Below are positions 1-9,700 of a stretch of 64,000 nt of DNA, piece by piece. This stretch comes from JBAXTE01 sp964653595 (GTDB lineage Bacteria > Bacteroidota > Bacteroidia > Bacteroidales > WCHB1-69). The stretch is taken from NCBI GenBank assembly GCA_964653595.1, contig CAZZHH010000007.1, positions 19,964 to 83,963 of the forward strand. Direction: 5' to 3'. The position numbers were made by a program, and so were the translations under genes. Numbering within the stretch: position 1 is the stretch's first letter; every line of letters starts with the position of its first letter. The notes beneath the pieces were generated by a model that was not told the origin of the DNA, did no database searches, and worked only from the letters and a program-made list of their open reading frames with translations.

Positions 1-2001
1 TTGGTATCTTCTTTTAAACCTTCTGGAGATCAGCCCACTGCAATAAAAGAGCTGACCGATGGTCTCCATGCGAATGAATCATCGCAGACACTATTAGGCG
101 TAACCGGATCGGGTAAAACATTTACTATTGCAAATGTGATAGCAAATGTGAACAGACCAGCATTGGTATTAAGTCACAACAAGACCCTTGCAGCACAATT
201 GTATAGTGAATTTAAACAATTTTTTCCCAACAATGCGGTTGAGTATTTCGTCTCCTATTACGATTATTATCAGCCTGAAGCATTTATCCCCTCTACCAAT
301 ACATACATAGAAAAGGATTTAAACATTAATGAAGAGATAGAGAAATTAAGATTAAGTGCCACTACTTCTCTCCTCTCTGGACGACAAGATGTAATCATTG
401 TATCCTCTGTTTCTTGTATCTATGGCATTGGAAATCCAGATGATTTTAAAGGAAATATCATTTCCTTAGCGGTGGGACAAGTATATTCATTAAATATTTT
501 TTTGTTAGACTTAGTAAACTCGTTATACTCTCGAACGGAGGGTGAGTTTAAACGTGGAAATTTTAGAGTTAAAGGAGATACCGTAGATCTGTTTCCAGCC
601 TATGCAGATGTTGCTTATCGGATCATCTATTGGAACGATGAAATTGAATCTATCCATTCAATAGAGCCTACTAGCGGCAAAGTTATCCAGGCGGAGAAAA
701 ATTTGAATATTTATCCAGCGAGTATATTTGTAACGTCTAAAGACACGATTAATCAAGCCATTGAACAGATTCAATTAGATTTGCAATTGCAGATAAGATA
801 TCTTAAAGAAATTGGCAGACATTTGGAAGCTAAACGTCTTGAAGACCGGGTGATATATGATGTAGAAATGATTAAAGAGTTGGGTTATTGTTCTGGTATT
901 GAAAATTATTCACGCTATTTTGATGGTAGGGATGCTGGAACAAGGCCTTTTTGTTTGATTGATTTCTTTCCAGAAAATTTTGTCACCATCATTGACGAGA
1001 GTCATGTTACCATTCCCCAAATTAGAGCAATGTACGGAGGCGATAAATCTAGAAAAACAAACCTTGTAGATTATGGATTTAGGTTACCAGCAGCATTAGA
1101 TAACCGGCCCTTAACCTTTGATGAGTTTGAATCTCTCACTCCTGCAACGATATATGTTAGTGCCACCCCAGCCGATTACGAGTTAGAAAAATGCCATGGT
1201 GTAATCGTAGAGCAAGTTGTACGTCCTACAGGGTTGCTTGATCCAGTTATTGAAGTTAGGCCCTGCATCAATCAAGTAGATGATCTTTTGGAAGAGATTG
1301 AAAAAACAGTTTCAAAAAAAGAGCGGGTGTTGGTAACAACGCTCACAAAAAGGATGGCGGAAGAGTTGACAAAATATTTATATCGCTTAGATATCAACAC
1401 AAAATATATCCACTCCGATGTGGACACCCTAGAGCGAGTAGAAATTTTAAATGACTTACGATCTGGAAATATTGATGTCATTGTGGGAGTAAACCTATTA
1501 AGAGAAGGGTTAGATTTACCCGAAGTATCCTTAGTAGCGATTTTAGATGCTGACAAGGAGGGGTTTTTACGATCAGCACGATCGTTAACCCAAACTGCAG
1601 GAAGAGCTGCTAGAAACGTAGAGGGAAGAGTGATTTTTTATGCCGACAAAATTACAAACTCCATGAGAGTTACCATGGACGAGACTTCAAGAAGAAGGGA
1701 AAAGCAAATTGCATATAATATTCAAAATGGAATTACACCAAGAACTATATCTAAAAAAATAGAATCCAATTTTAAAAACGAAACACACTCCACTCGCACA
1801 CAATATGCACAACCAACGGATGTAGAACGCATTGCAGCAGAGGAACCAAAAATCATTTATAAATCTAAGGAACAACTAAAAAAAGAGTTGAATAAACTTC
1901 GGAAATCGATGGATAAAGCAGTAAAAGAGCTTGACTTTATGGAAGCTGCAACCATCCGAGATTTAATGAGCAAAATTCAGAAAAAGATAGAGGAATCTTA
2001 A
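1..2001 (+). CDS. uvrB: Excinuclease ABC subunit B (5' end cut by window edge)
   Basis: UvrB is the DNA-damage-verifying helicase of nucleotide excision repair; it is loaded by UvrA and recruits UvrC. The protein shows the Walker A motif GVTGSGKT near residue 34, the beta-hairpin region (YYDYYQPEAFIPSTNTYIEK), the DESH motif in IIDESHVTIPQIRAMYGG, helicase motif VI (QTAGRAARN) and a C-terminal UVR domain (about residues 625-665) that contacts UvrC. The frame opens at base 1 with TTG, but UvrB proteins normally have a few residues before the LxSxFxPxGDQP motif, and this TTG corresponds to the leucine of that motif. The true start therefore probably lies a few codons upstream of the window. The rest looks intact, about the usual family length. 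Confidence 0.96.
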   Translation: MVSSFKPSGDQPTAIKELTDGLHANESSQTLLGVTGSGKTFTIANVIANVNRPALVLSHNKTLAAQLYSEFKQFFPNNAVEYFVSYYDYYQPEAFIPSTNTYIEKDLNINEEIEKLRLSATTSLLSGRQDVIIVSSVSCIYGIGNPDDFKGNIISLAVGQVYSLNIFLLDLVNSLYSRTEGEFKRGNFRVKGDTVDLFPAYADVAYRIIYWNDEIESIHSIEPTSGKVIQAEKNLNIYPASIFVTSKDTINQAIEQIQLDLQLQIRYLKEIGRHLEAKRLEDRVIYDVEMIKELGYCSGIENYSRYFDGRDAGTRPFCLIDFFPENFVTIIDESHVTIPQIRAMYGGDKSRKTNLVDYGFRLPAALDNRPLTFDEFESLTPATIYVSATPADYELEKCHGVIVEQVVRPTGLLDPVIEVRPCINQVDDLLEEIEKTVSKKERVLVTTLTKRMAEELTKYLYRLDINTKYIHSDVDTLERVEILNDLRSGNIDVIVGVNLLREGLDLPEVSLVAILDADKEGFLRSARSLTQTAGRAARNVEGRVIFYADKITNSMRVTMDETSRRREKQIAYNIQNGITPRTISKKIESNFKNETHSTRTQYAQPTDVERIAAEEPKIIYKSKEQLKKELNKLRKSMDKAVKELDFMEAATIRDLMSKIQKKIEES

Positions 2002-2094
2002 TCCCATTTTTTCTTAGTTGGAGAATGAGAAATGGCATTAAAACCAGGTTCTATTCGTAAATTTAAGCAGAAATGTAAAAGTAAATAGAAGTAT

Positions 2095-2694
2095 TTATTT
2101 AATTTTTTTTGAGCCAAAGACACTCAAAAATTGAGTTTTAGATCGATTTTGCTGAAAGATTCCTTTTTTAACATCTTTGACCTCTTCTATTGAGTAAAAG
2201 GCATCGGGGATAGTTTCTTCAATAACTCGGATAAATTCAGGTAAACTTTTACGAGAAATAATGGAAAAGATAATTTTCAGTTCTCCCATTCTTCCTTCCG
2301 CATCGATGATACTATACCCAATATTATGGGAATTCATATAATTTTTGAGTTCGCTATAATCGGTTTTCTGAAAAATACGAACAATTACATTTCCAAGAGA
2401 CAATCTCTCTTCGAGAACGATACCCACATAATTGCCAATGGCAAAGCCCAATCCATATGCAAAAAAAGTAACCCAATTATCCAAATGTTTTAATATTTGA
2501 CTAACAGCAAGGAGCCAAATAAGCGACTCAAAAAAAGCAAGAATGGGGGCTAATTTTCGGTAGCCTTTAGAGACCAATATAAGACGAAGAGTCCCAATGC
2601 TTTGATCGCTAATGCGTGCAAGACAAATCAAGATTGGCAATATCACCCAGGTAAACAAGGGGTAATCGGTAGAAAAAATTGATAAAAGTTCCAT
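2095..2694 (-). CDS. UPF0316/DUF5698-DUF2179 family membrane protein
   Basis: The N-terminal half has three hydrophobic segments (about residues 12-30, 47-66 and 71-92) with the phrase DQSIGTLRLILVSKG that I associate with the UPF0316 (DUF5698) family. The C-terminal half (about residues 100-180) is soluble and resembles the DUF2179 domain. It is predicted to sit in the inner membrane with a cytoplasmic sensory-type domain; the molecular function is unknown. It begins 2 bases after the stop codon of the gene at 2697-3635, so the two form an operon read from the promoter near 3673-3680. Family assignment is from recognised sequence phrases. Confidence 0.8.
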   Translation of the reverse strand: MELLSIFSTDYPLFTWVILPILICLARISDQSIGTLRLILVSKGYRKLAPILAFFESLIWLLAVSQILKHLDNWVTFFAYGLGFAIGNYVGIVLEERLSLGNVIVRIFQKTDYSELKNYMNSHNIGYSIIDAEGRMGELKIIFSIISRKSLPEFIRVIEETIPDAFYSIEEVKDVKKGIFQQNRSKTQFLSVFGSKKIK

Positions 2695-2696
2695 GG

Positions 2697-3635
2697 TTAA
2701 TTATAAAATTCGTAAACTAAATCGGTACTTACTCTTTTTACTAATTCGTATTCATCCTCATCTTCCTCTTCTATTAGCTCTTTTTTCTCCCTAAAATAAG
2801 TCCCAGTTTCAACCAGTAAATCTTCATTATAAGCATATTCCCAACGGACTAAAAGTTGATCGTTTGCATCTAATTTTTCTTGAAAATCTAAAAGACCATC
2901 GTCATTATATCCAAAAAGAGTAGTGAAAATTCCTTTTTGATCTTCTTCTACTTGTTTGATATTTCTTCCATCTTCATCAAACTCATAGGAAGTTCTCATT
3001 ATCAGCTGATCCTTTTTGTTGTAAATACAAGTTTTTGTTCTTTTCCCAGCATCGTTATATTCGTATGTATATACTCGTTTATCATTTTCAAGATGGTCGA
3101 TATCCGATTCAGCAACTATATTTCCTTTGTCATCATATTGAAATTGTTTTTCAGATTCTAGAACATTCTCATCATTGAAATGCTTTTCATTGATTAACTT
3201 TCCCTGTTGATATTCAAATTTAATGGAGGAATATAATTCGTCGCTAGAATCCATGTTACGTTTTTCAATAATTTGATCCTCTGCATCATAGATAATATGC
3301 GTATAATCGTTATCGTCCATTTCTGCGAAATAGCATGCTATTCCGATTAATTTACCTTCGGCAGAGTAGTCGTACGTGTGAGTTTCAAGAATTTGATCAT
3401 CTTCATCGTATACACTATGTTCAATCAGTTGATTATTATCATTAAATTTATTGGTGTAGTGGTTTTCAATCCAACCATCTGGACGATACCCAATCTCCTT
3501 AATAACATTGGAATATTGGTCAAATTCTTTAATCGAAGCCAAATAGATATCTTTAGAAACGGCATAATCGAACTCGCCTAATGCTTTATCGTTTTTAATA
3601 TATGTTTTAATCGATTTTATTAATTTTTGAGACAT
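2697..3635 (-). CDS. Hypothetical protein with degenerate YD/RHS-like repeats
   Basis: This 312-residue protein has no signal peptide or membrane segment and is strongly acidic. From about residue 60 to 280 it carries tandem motifs of about 20 residues with aromatic-acidic spacing (for example YDYSAEGKLIG, FQYDDKGNIVAE, YEYNDAGKRTK, YEFDEDGRNIKQ), which resemble YD/RHS-type beta-strand repeats. I do not recognise a specific function. The protein is likely cytoplasmic and beta-rich. It is the first gene of a two-gene operon with the UPF0316-like membrane protein, separated by 2 bases, which hints that the two work together. The acidic run EEEDEDEYE lies near the C terminus. Confidence 0.75.
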   Translation of the reverse strand: MSQKLIKSIKTYIKNDKALGEFDYAVSKDIYLASIKEFDQYSNVIKEIGYRPDGWIENHYTNKFNDNNQLIEHSVYDEDDQILETHTYDYSAEGKLIGIACYFAEMDDNDYTHIIYDAEDQIIEKRNMDSSDELYSSIKFEYQQGKLINEKHFNDENVLESEKQFQYDDKGNIVAESDIDHLENDKRVYTYEYNDAGKRTKTCIYNKKDQLIMRTSYEFDEDGRNIKQVEEDQKGIFTTLFGYNDDGLLDFQEKLDANDQLLVRWEYAYNEDLLVETGTYFREKKELIEEEDEDEYELVKRVSTDLVYEFYN

Positions 3636-3663
3636 AAAAATTACTTTAATACTTGAAAATTAT

Positions 3664-3680
3664 TAACTTTGGCAAAGTTA
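3664..3680. promoter_or_regulatory. Palindromic two-way -7 promoter element
   Basis: The sequence TAACTTTG-G-CAAAGTTA is a perfect 8-1-8 palindrome. Each arm matches the Bacteroidota -7 consensus TAnnTTTG on its own strand. It sits between divergent genes: 29 bases from the start at 3635 (minus) and 27 bases from the start at 3708 (plus). No well-spaced TTTG -33 box is visible on either side. The arrangement fits a shared bidirectional promoter; the role is inferred. Confidence 0.6.
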
Positions 3681-3707
3681 TATAAAAGAAAACAAAACAA
3701 CTAGAAA

Positions 3708-5846
3708 ATGAGAACAAAAATTTTTGCATTATTCATATTTTTTTCATCTATGGTTTCGATAAACGCACAAAAAACATCCTATCCAAAGACAAAAAAGGGA
3801 ACAGAATCGAACACCTACTTTGGCACTAAAGTCTCTGATCCATACCGTTGGCTTGAAGATGACAAATCTAAATCGACAGCAGATTGGGTGAAATCTCAGA
3901 ATGCAGTAACCAATAAATATCTTGCATCCATTCCGTATCGGGATAAGATGAAAACTCGCCTTACAGAACTTTGGGATTACCCTAAAATGGGAGTTCCATT
4001 TAGAAAAGGAGATTATCTTTTTTATTACAAAAATAGTGGAACCCAGAATCAAAGTGTTTTATTTGTTCAAAATTTGAACACGAATATAGAACGCGTTCTA
4101 CTGGATCCAAACACCATGTCGGCAGATGGTACCTTGTCTATTGGGTCGATATCTGTTACCAATGATGGAAAATTTCTTGCTTATACATCTGCAAAAAGTG
4201 GGTCTGATTGGAATGAAATCAACATTTTAGAAGTAGAAAGCGGAATTCCATTATCAGAGACAATACAATGGGTTAAATTTTCGAATGTTGAGTGGAAAGA
4301 GAGTGGCTTTTACTACAGTCGTTACGATGAGCCCAAAGGTAGTGCATTATCCCAGAAAAATGAGTATCATAAAATTTACTACCACGAACTAAATACCCCT
4401 CAATCGAAGGACAGATTAGTTTATGAAAATAAAAACGCTCCTTTGCGTAATTACTCCTTGTCAATAAGCGAAAACAATGAATGGGAGTTTTTGTATGAAA
4501 CAGAATCTACTAGTGGAAATGCCCTTTGGTATAGAAAAGCGGGTAACGACAAAACTACCTTTACTGCAATCTCTAAAGAATTCACCTTTGATTATTCCAT
4601 TGTGGACGAAATTAATGGCAAATTTTTAATGCTGACCAACAATCAAGCTCCAAATAAAAAGTTGGTATGGGTAGATCCGAATAATCCAGAGCCAAATTAT
4701 TGGAGGCCATTTTTAGGTGAATCATCTTCTGTGATACAATCGGTAAGCATTGTAAACGGGATGGTGTATGTACAAACATTAGAAAAAGCACAATCTGTTG
4801 GTTATTTTTACGATTTTAATGGCAAATTAATCAAAGTCCTTACCTTACCCGGTTTAGGCACTATCAGTGGTTTTTCGGGCAACAAAAACGATGCAACTGC
4901 CTATTATGGATTTACTTCCTTTACTTACCCATCTACCATCTTTAAACTTGATTTGAAAAATTTAACATCTACCCTATTTTTTGAATCAAAAATCGATTTT
5001 AATCCAAATGATTATAAAGCCGAACAAGTAATATATAAGAGTAAGGATGGAACCCCAGTGAGTATGTTTGTCATTCATCACAAATCGATTAAGATGGACG
5101 GAACCAATCCTACGTTACTGTATGGATATGGCGGCTTTAATGTTAGTCTTACTCCCTCTTTTAGTTTAAGCCGTTTGTTATTTTTAGAGCAAGGAGGTGT
5201 AATTGCTATTCCTAACCTCAGAGGAGGTGGAGAATACGGTCGTAAATGGCATCAGGCGGGGACCAAGCTAACCAAACAAAACACCTTTGACGACTTCATT
5301 TTCGCCGCCCAATACCTAATAGATAACAAATACACATCAAGTACAAGATTAGCCATTCAAGGTGGCTCCAATGGCGGTTTACTAGTGGGCGCATGCATGA
5401 CACAACGTCCGGATTTATTCAAAGTAGCCATCCCTCAAGTCGGAGTTTTAGATATGTTACGTTACCACCTATTCACGATTGGTTGGGCATGGAAGACCGA
5501 TTATGGTAGTAGCGAAAATGAGGAGGAATTTAAATATTTGTACAAATATTCCCCATTGCACAATCTAAAAAAGGGAACAAAATATCCTGCAACCCTGATT
5601 ACTACTGCCGATCACGACGACAGGGTAGTTCCTGCACACTCTTTCAAATTTGCAGCAACCTTGCAAGAGTGCCAATCCGGAGAAAATCCAACTCTAATCC
5701 GTATTGAATCTAAAGCAGGTCACGGTGCGGGAAAACCTACAGCAAAAACGATTGAAGAAGCTGTGGATATCTGGGCATTTATTTTTACTAATTTAGGACT
5801 TCCATATCTTTCCAAAACAGAATTAAAAAATCGTTTAAACCGATAA
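3708..5846 (+). CDS. Prolyl oligopeptidase (S9A family), secreted
   Basis: This serine peptidase cuts short peptides after proline. It has an N-terminal signal peptide (about residues 1-20, ending near INAQ), a beta-propeller region (about 80-420) and a C-terminal alpha/beta-hydrolase domain. The catalytic triad is visible: Ser554 in GGSNGG, an Asp in ADHDDRVVP (residues 634-642) and His672 in AGHGAGKP. The length of 712 residues is normal for the family. Its export signal suggests a periplasmic or outer-membrane-side role in peptide scavenging. It is transcribed from the palindromic promoter at 3664-3680, and a TonB-C protein follows 84 bases downstream. Confidence 0.94.
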   Translation: MRTKIFALFIFFSSMVSINAQKTSYPKTKKGTESNTYFGTKVSDPYRWLEDDKSKSTADWVKSQNAVTNKYLASIPYRDKMKTRLTELWDYPKMGVPFRKGDYLFYYKNSGTQNQSVLFVQNLNTNIERVLLDPNTMSADGTLSIGSISVTNDGKFLAYTSAKSGSDWNEINILEVESGIPLSETIQWVKFSNVEWKESGFYYSRYDEPKGSALSQKNEYHKIYYHELNTPQSKDRLVYENKNAPLRNYSLSISENNEWEFLYETESTSGNALWYRKAGNDKTTFTAISKEFTFDYSIVDEINGKFLMLTNNQAPNKKLVWVDPNNPEPNYWRPFLGESSSVIQSVSIVNGMVYVQTLEKAQSVGYFYDFNGKLIKVLTLPGLGTISGFSGNKNDATAYYGFTSFTYPSTIFKLDLKNLTSTLFFESKIDFNPNDYKAEQVIYKSKDGTPVSMFVIHHKSIKMDGTNPTLLYGYGGFNVSLTPSFSLSRLLFLEQGGVIAIPNLRGGGEYGRKWHQAGTKLTKQNTFDDFIFAAQYLIDNKYTSSTRLAIQGGSNGGLLVGACMTQRPDLFKVAIPQVGVLDMLRYHLFTIGWAWKTDYGSSENEEEFKYLYKYSPLHNLKKGTKYPATLITTADHDDRVVPAHSFKFAATLQECQSGENPTLIRIESKAGHGAGKPTAKTIEEAVDIWAFIFTNLGLPYLSKTELKNRLNR

Positions 5847-5929
5847 TACAACACATTTAATTCACAAAACAAAGGATAATAAAAAATTGGGACCTCAAAT
5901 ATTTAAGTATAATCATTAAAATCTGTCAA

Positions 5930-6340
5930 ATGAGAATCATTGCATCCATCCTATTTATTTGTATATCTATTGGAGTATATGGACAAAACGAAAAAGCCAA
6001 AACAAATCCTTACGACGTAAATGTCTCCACATCCCAAGTGGACGCAACTTTTCCTGGAGGGCAGGACTCGTTGATGGTATTTATCTGGAAAAACCTTGTA
6101 TATCCTGAAGCGGCAAAACAAGCTAATGTAAGTGGGGAAGTTCAAATTAGTTTTGATGTCAACTTTGACGGAGCTCTTATCAACTTCAACAAAATTACCA
6201 ATTTGGGATATAATTTGGAGAATGAATTGATCCGGGTGTTAAAATTATCCCCAAAATGGATTCCAGCGGAAGTAAACAAAACCAAGTTCCGGCAACAGTA
6301 TCTCCTTTCTTTTCCAATTAGTCGGTATAATCAGAAGTAA
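5930..6340 (+). CDS. Small secreted protein with TonB C-terminal-like domain
   Basis: This 136-residue protein has a signal peptide (residues 1 to about 18, ending VYGQ) followed by a domain of about 85 residues resembling the TonB C-terminal fold (phrases VYPEAAKQANVSGEVQISF and LKLSPKWIPAE). It lacks the membrane anchor plus long proline-rich spacer of a true TonB, so it is more likely a periplasmic TonB-C-domain protein than an energy transducer. Such stand-alone domains are common in Bacteroidota. Partner unknown. A strong hairpin terminator follows at 6371-6400. Confidence 0.75.
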   Translation: MRIIASILFICISIGVYGQNEKAKTNPYDVNVSTSQVDATFPGGQDSLMVFIWKNLVYPEAAKQANVSGEVQISFDVNFDGALINFNKITNLGYNLENELIRVLKLSPKWIPAEVNKTKFRQQYLLSFPISRYNQK

Positions 6341-6370
6341 GCATCAAAAGTTGTTAGTTTTAAAATAGAG

Positions 6371-6400
6371 AAAGAGGCTGTTTTTGGGAACAGCCTCTTT
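6371..6400 (+). terminator. Intrinsic terminator after the TonB-C gene
   Basis: A perfect 12-bp stem (AAAGAGGCTGTT / AACAGCCTCTTT) with a 6-base loop (TTTGGG) lies 30 bases after the stop codon at 6340. The T-run is short and partly inside the stem. Confidence 0.75.
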
Positions 6401-6754
6401 TACAATGTAGAATAATGATGAACACACTTGTCTTTAATCTAGGGAAATTAAAAATCATCATCCCATTGCACAACAATCAATAAATAAGTCAATTAGCAGT
6501 AATTAAACTCGAAAACTACTGACGACAATCGACCCTGTTGTTTATTCCTGATTGTATCTTAAATAACTATTTACATTGCCAGATATGATTAAGGTATAAT
6601 CGTCTTAGGGAAAAAATGACATCGACAATGCTATTATTCTATTAAAACTTAACTCTTTTTCATATATAAATACCTTGTTTGTGAAACTTACATTTTATCA
6701 TCTATAAAAAAACAAGAAAGAGGTACTTTTAAAATCCATCATTGTATATCTTCA
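6401..6754. other. Intergenic region without a recognised gene
   Basis: These 354 bases lie between the convergent genes ending at 6340 and 6755. They are AT-rich with no plausible coding frame or RNA gene. A segment at about 6635-6690 resembles the downstream flank of the paralogous gene at 10617-12713 (shared words TTTTCATATAT and ATACCTT). Confidence 0.5.
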
Positions 6755-9700
6755 TTATTTTGCACCCAAAATTGTTACATGTCCGATATATTCGTGTATT
6801 TTTTTTGAGAAGTCAAACAATCTAATTCTATAGACAAAAACACTGTTGATATCAGCTGCCTTTCCGTCAATTAGGCCATCCCAACCTTTATCGAATGCAT
6901 TGCTAAAGAAAATCAGTTTACCCCATCTGTCAAAAATTTTCATGGAGTACCCTTCTTCCAAATACCCTTTCCCAAATGGGCGGAACACTTCATTCAATCC
7001 ATCATTATCAGAAGTAAAAGCATTAGGGATATAAATAGTGATATCATCATAGATCGTAACTGTTTTTAACATTGTATCAACACATCCATAAGCATCAACA
7101 ACTTCAAGGATTACATCGAATGTATTGCTGCTTGCATAATTGTGTAAAGGGTTGCTCATTGCACTGTTTTCCCCATCACCGAAATCCCAAAAATAACTGA
7201 CTGCTCCAACAGATTCATTCACAAAATGGATTAATGAATTTGACAAAGATGTTTGTTGCGGTGTCACATAAAAATCGGCAGTTGGACCAATTTCATTAGC
7301 AATATTCACCAGTAAAGTGTCGGTACAGACTTCATCCGAAGCAATTACCATATACGTTCCCGCAGTTAGCCCGGAGATAGTTTCTCCAAATCGTGGCGGG
7401 GATGTTTGCCAAATATAAGAATAAACAGAATTCATATTATCGACTAGTACGGTAGCACCGCCAATTCCTTGATTGCAATGATCATTGTTTGTGCTTACCA
7501 AGTTCAGTTCAGGCACAGGAGTACTCGTCATTGATGCACTCCCTGCGACCGAACAACCATTATTATCCGTCACTGTCACAAAATAAGTTCCAATATTTAA
7601 ATTCTCAATGATCGAGTCATTGCCACCTGAATTCCACAAATATGTAAATGGACTTTGACCATTGATAGCGTGAACCGATATGGATCCAGTAGATTTCAAA
7701 CATTTCGCTTGTTGTATTGTATAATCAACAATTTGAGGATTTTGATTCACCTGAATTTCTTTTGTATAACTTGATGTACAACCATACATAGATGTTACTG
7801 TAACTACATATAAGGAATTTTCTGTCGGAGACAACACAATGCATGAATCATTCATACCATTGTTCCAGTTATAAACAGATCCACCCCTAGCGCATAAATT
7901 TACAGACTCGCCATTACAAATAATTGAGTCCCCTATGATTACAGCTGTAGGCTTCTGATCCACCAATACATTGTAAAATGTAGTCCCTTGGGTGCATTCA
8001 CCACTATTTGTATATGAAACACTGACTAATTGATTACCGACCTGATTCCAAGTAACCGTTATTGAATTTGATACCGTATCAGAAGTGATAACCCCTCCTG
8101 AAGAGACCGACCAAGAATAATTTGCCATGCCGATCTCCGTGGAGTAAACATTATTTTGAGAATCAATACAAACGGTGCTATCACCGATAATTGTTGACTG
8201 AGAAGGTGATTTTACCACAACGGTAGTTGATGCTGTAGCCGTTGCTTCACAACCTGGATTTCCTCCTGTAACTGATACTGTATATACGGTTGTAGATATT
8301 GGACTGGCAATCGGATTTGCAATATTCGGGTTTGATAAACCAATTGATGGACTCCATTGATAGGAAATTCCTCCAGTAGCAAATAATTGAGTGCTTTGCC
8401 CCAAACAGATTGTATCACTGTTAACAGACACTTCAGGAGTTAAAACACCTGTTGATGCGGAAATAATATAATCACAAACATCACCGGATTGTCCATCAAT
8501 CATCAAGTAATACATCTGTCCAACTACCAAACCTGTTGCCATGACAGTCCCATTTTCCATTACTCCAGGGTTCCAACAATTGGAATGAGACACAAACGTA
8601 TTGCAGTCATTCGTACTAAAAATTTGCATTTGAATTCCCCAATCGTTCTGGCAATTGCTAACATATACGTTTAGCACTGCAGTATCATTACTGGCAATAA
8701 ATTTCAGCCACGAATTATTCTCAATGTATCCACAAAAAACCGAAGCCTCTAGCTGCTCATTATCCTCTGTGTATGAACTGCTTGTATTACCACAATATCC
8801 ATTTAGGTTACATATCTGCGTTGCTGAGGAACAAAAATCACTGGCTGGTGGATTTGTGCCACATGGAGGTGGTAGTGGCAATGGATTTTTGACACATAAA
8901 TTAAATGTCCCGTTGGTAACAACCGCGGTTCCATAAGAATAAACACGAATATAATATGTTTGTCCCACAATGAGTCCAGTTAAAATTTCATTCTCTGGAT
9001 CGGAATCAAAATAATCTATCGACACCAAGGAGCCACATGAGCCAGAGAAAACTTCCGTCACAAAATCGGCACCTCCTAAGTTATCTAGAGTAACATATTG
9101 CGTATTTGCTTCTGCAACAAAAGAAAACCACACATCGTCATCTGCAGTTCCCACCGGATCGGCTATTCCTGAATTTGTTGAACACATCAAGCTGCCATTC
9201 ACAACAGATGCACCTAGACAAACATTATCTGGATTTATCGGTATTGCATTTGAACAATTGTCATTAACAGAACCCGTGTTAGAAAGATACACAACAGATG
9301 AAACAGAAGACTCGCCACTATTAAAACAAGTAACCACCCTCCTATAATAACAACTAGAATCAAATGAAGCGGCATACAATGCATTTGTAGCATTTGTTAC
9401 CGGATTCCATGGATCTCCGCCAGTCAACGAGTATTGCCATTGAAATAACAGACCACTTTGGATAGAAGCACCTGTAACACTCAATACACAATAATATCCA
9501 GGGCAACCAGTATTCGTCGTTGCAGTAGCCGTTCCACCCAACGGAGTAGCCGAACAAGGAGGTGGCACCGTGCATGTCAATAAAATGTCATCAATGGCTA
9601 TTGCTGCAGGATATGCTCCATCATTCTCCCACGAAAACACGAGACGTTTGGTCGTTCCTGCATTCACATCAAGACCAGATATATTGACTGTTGTCCACGA

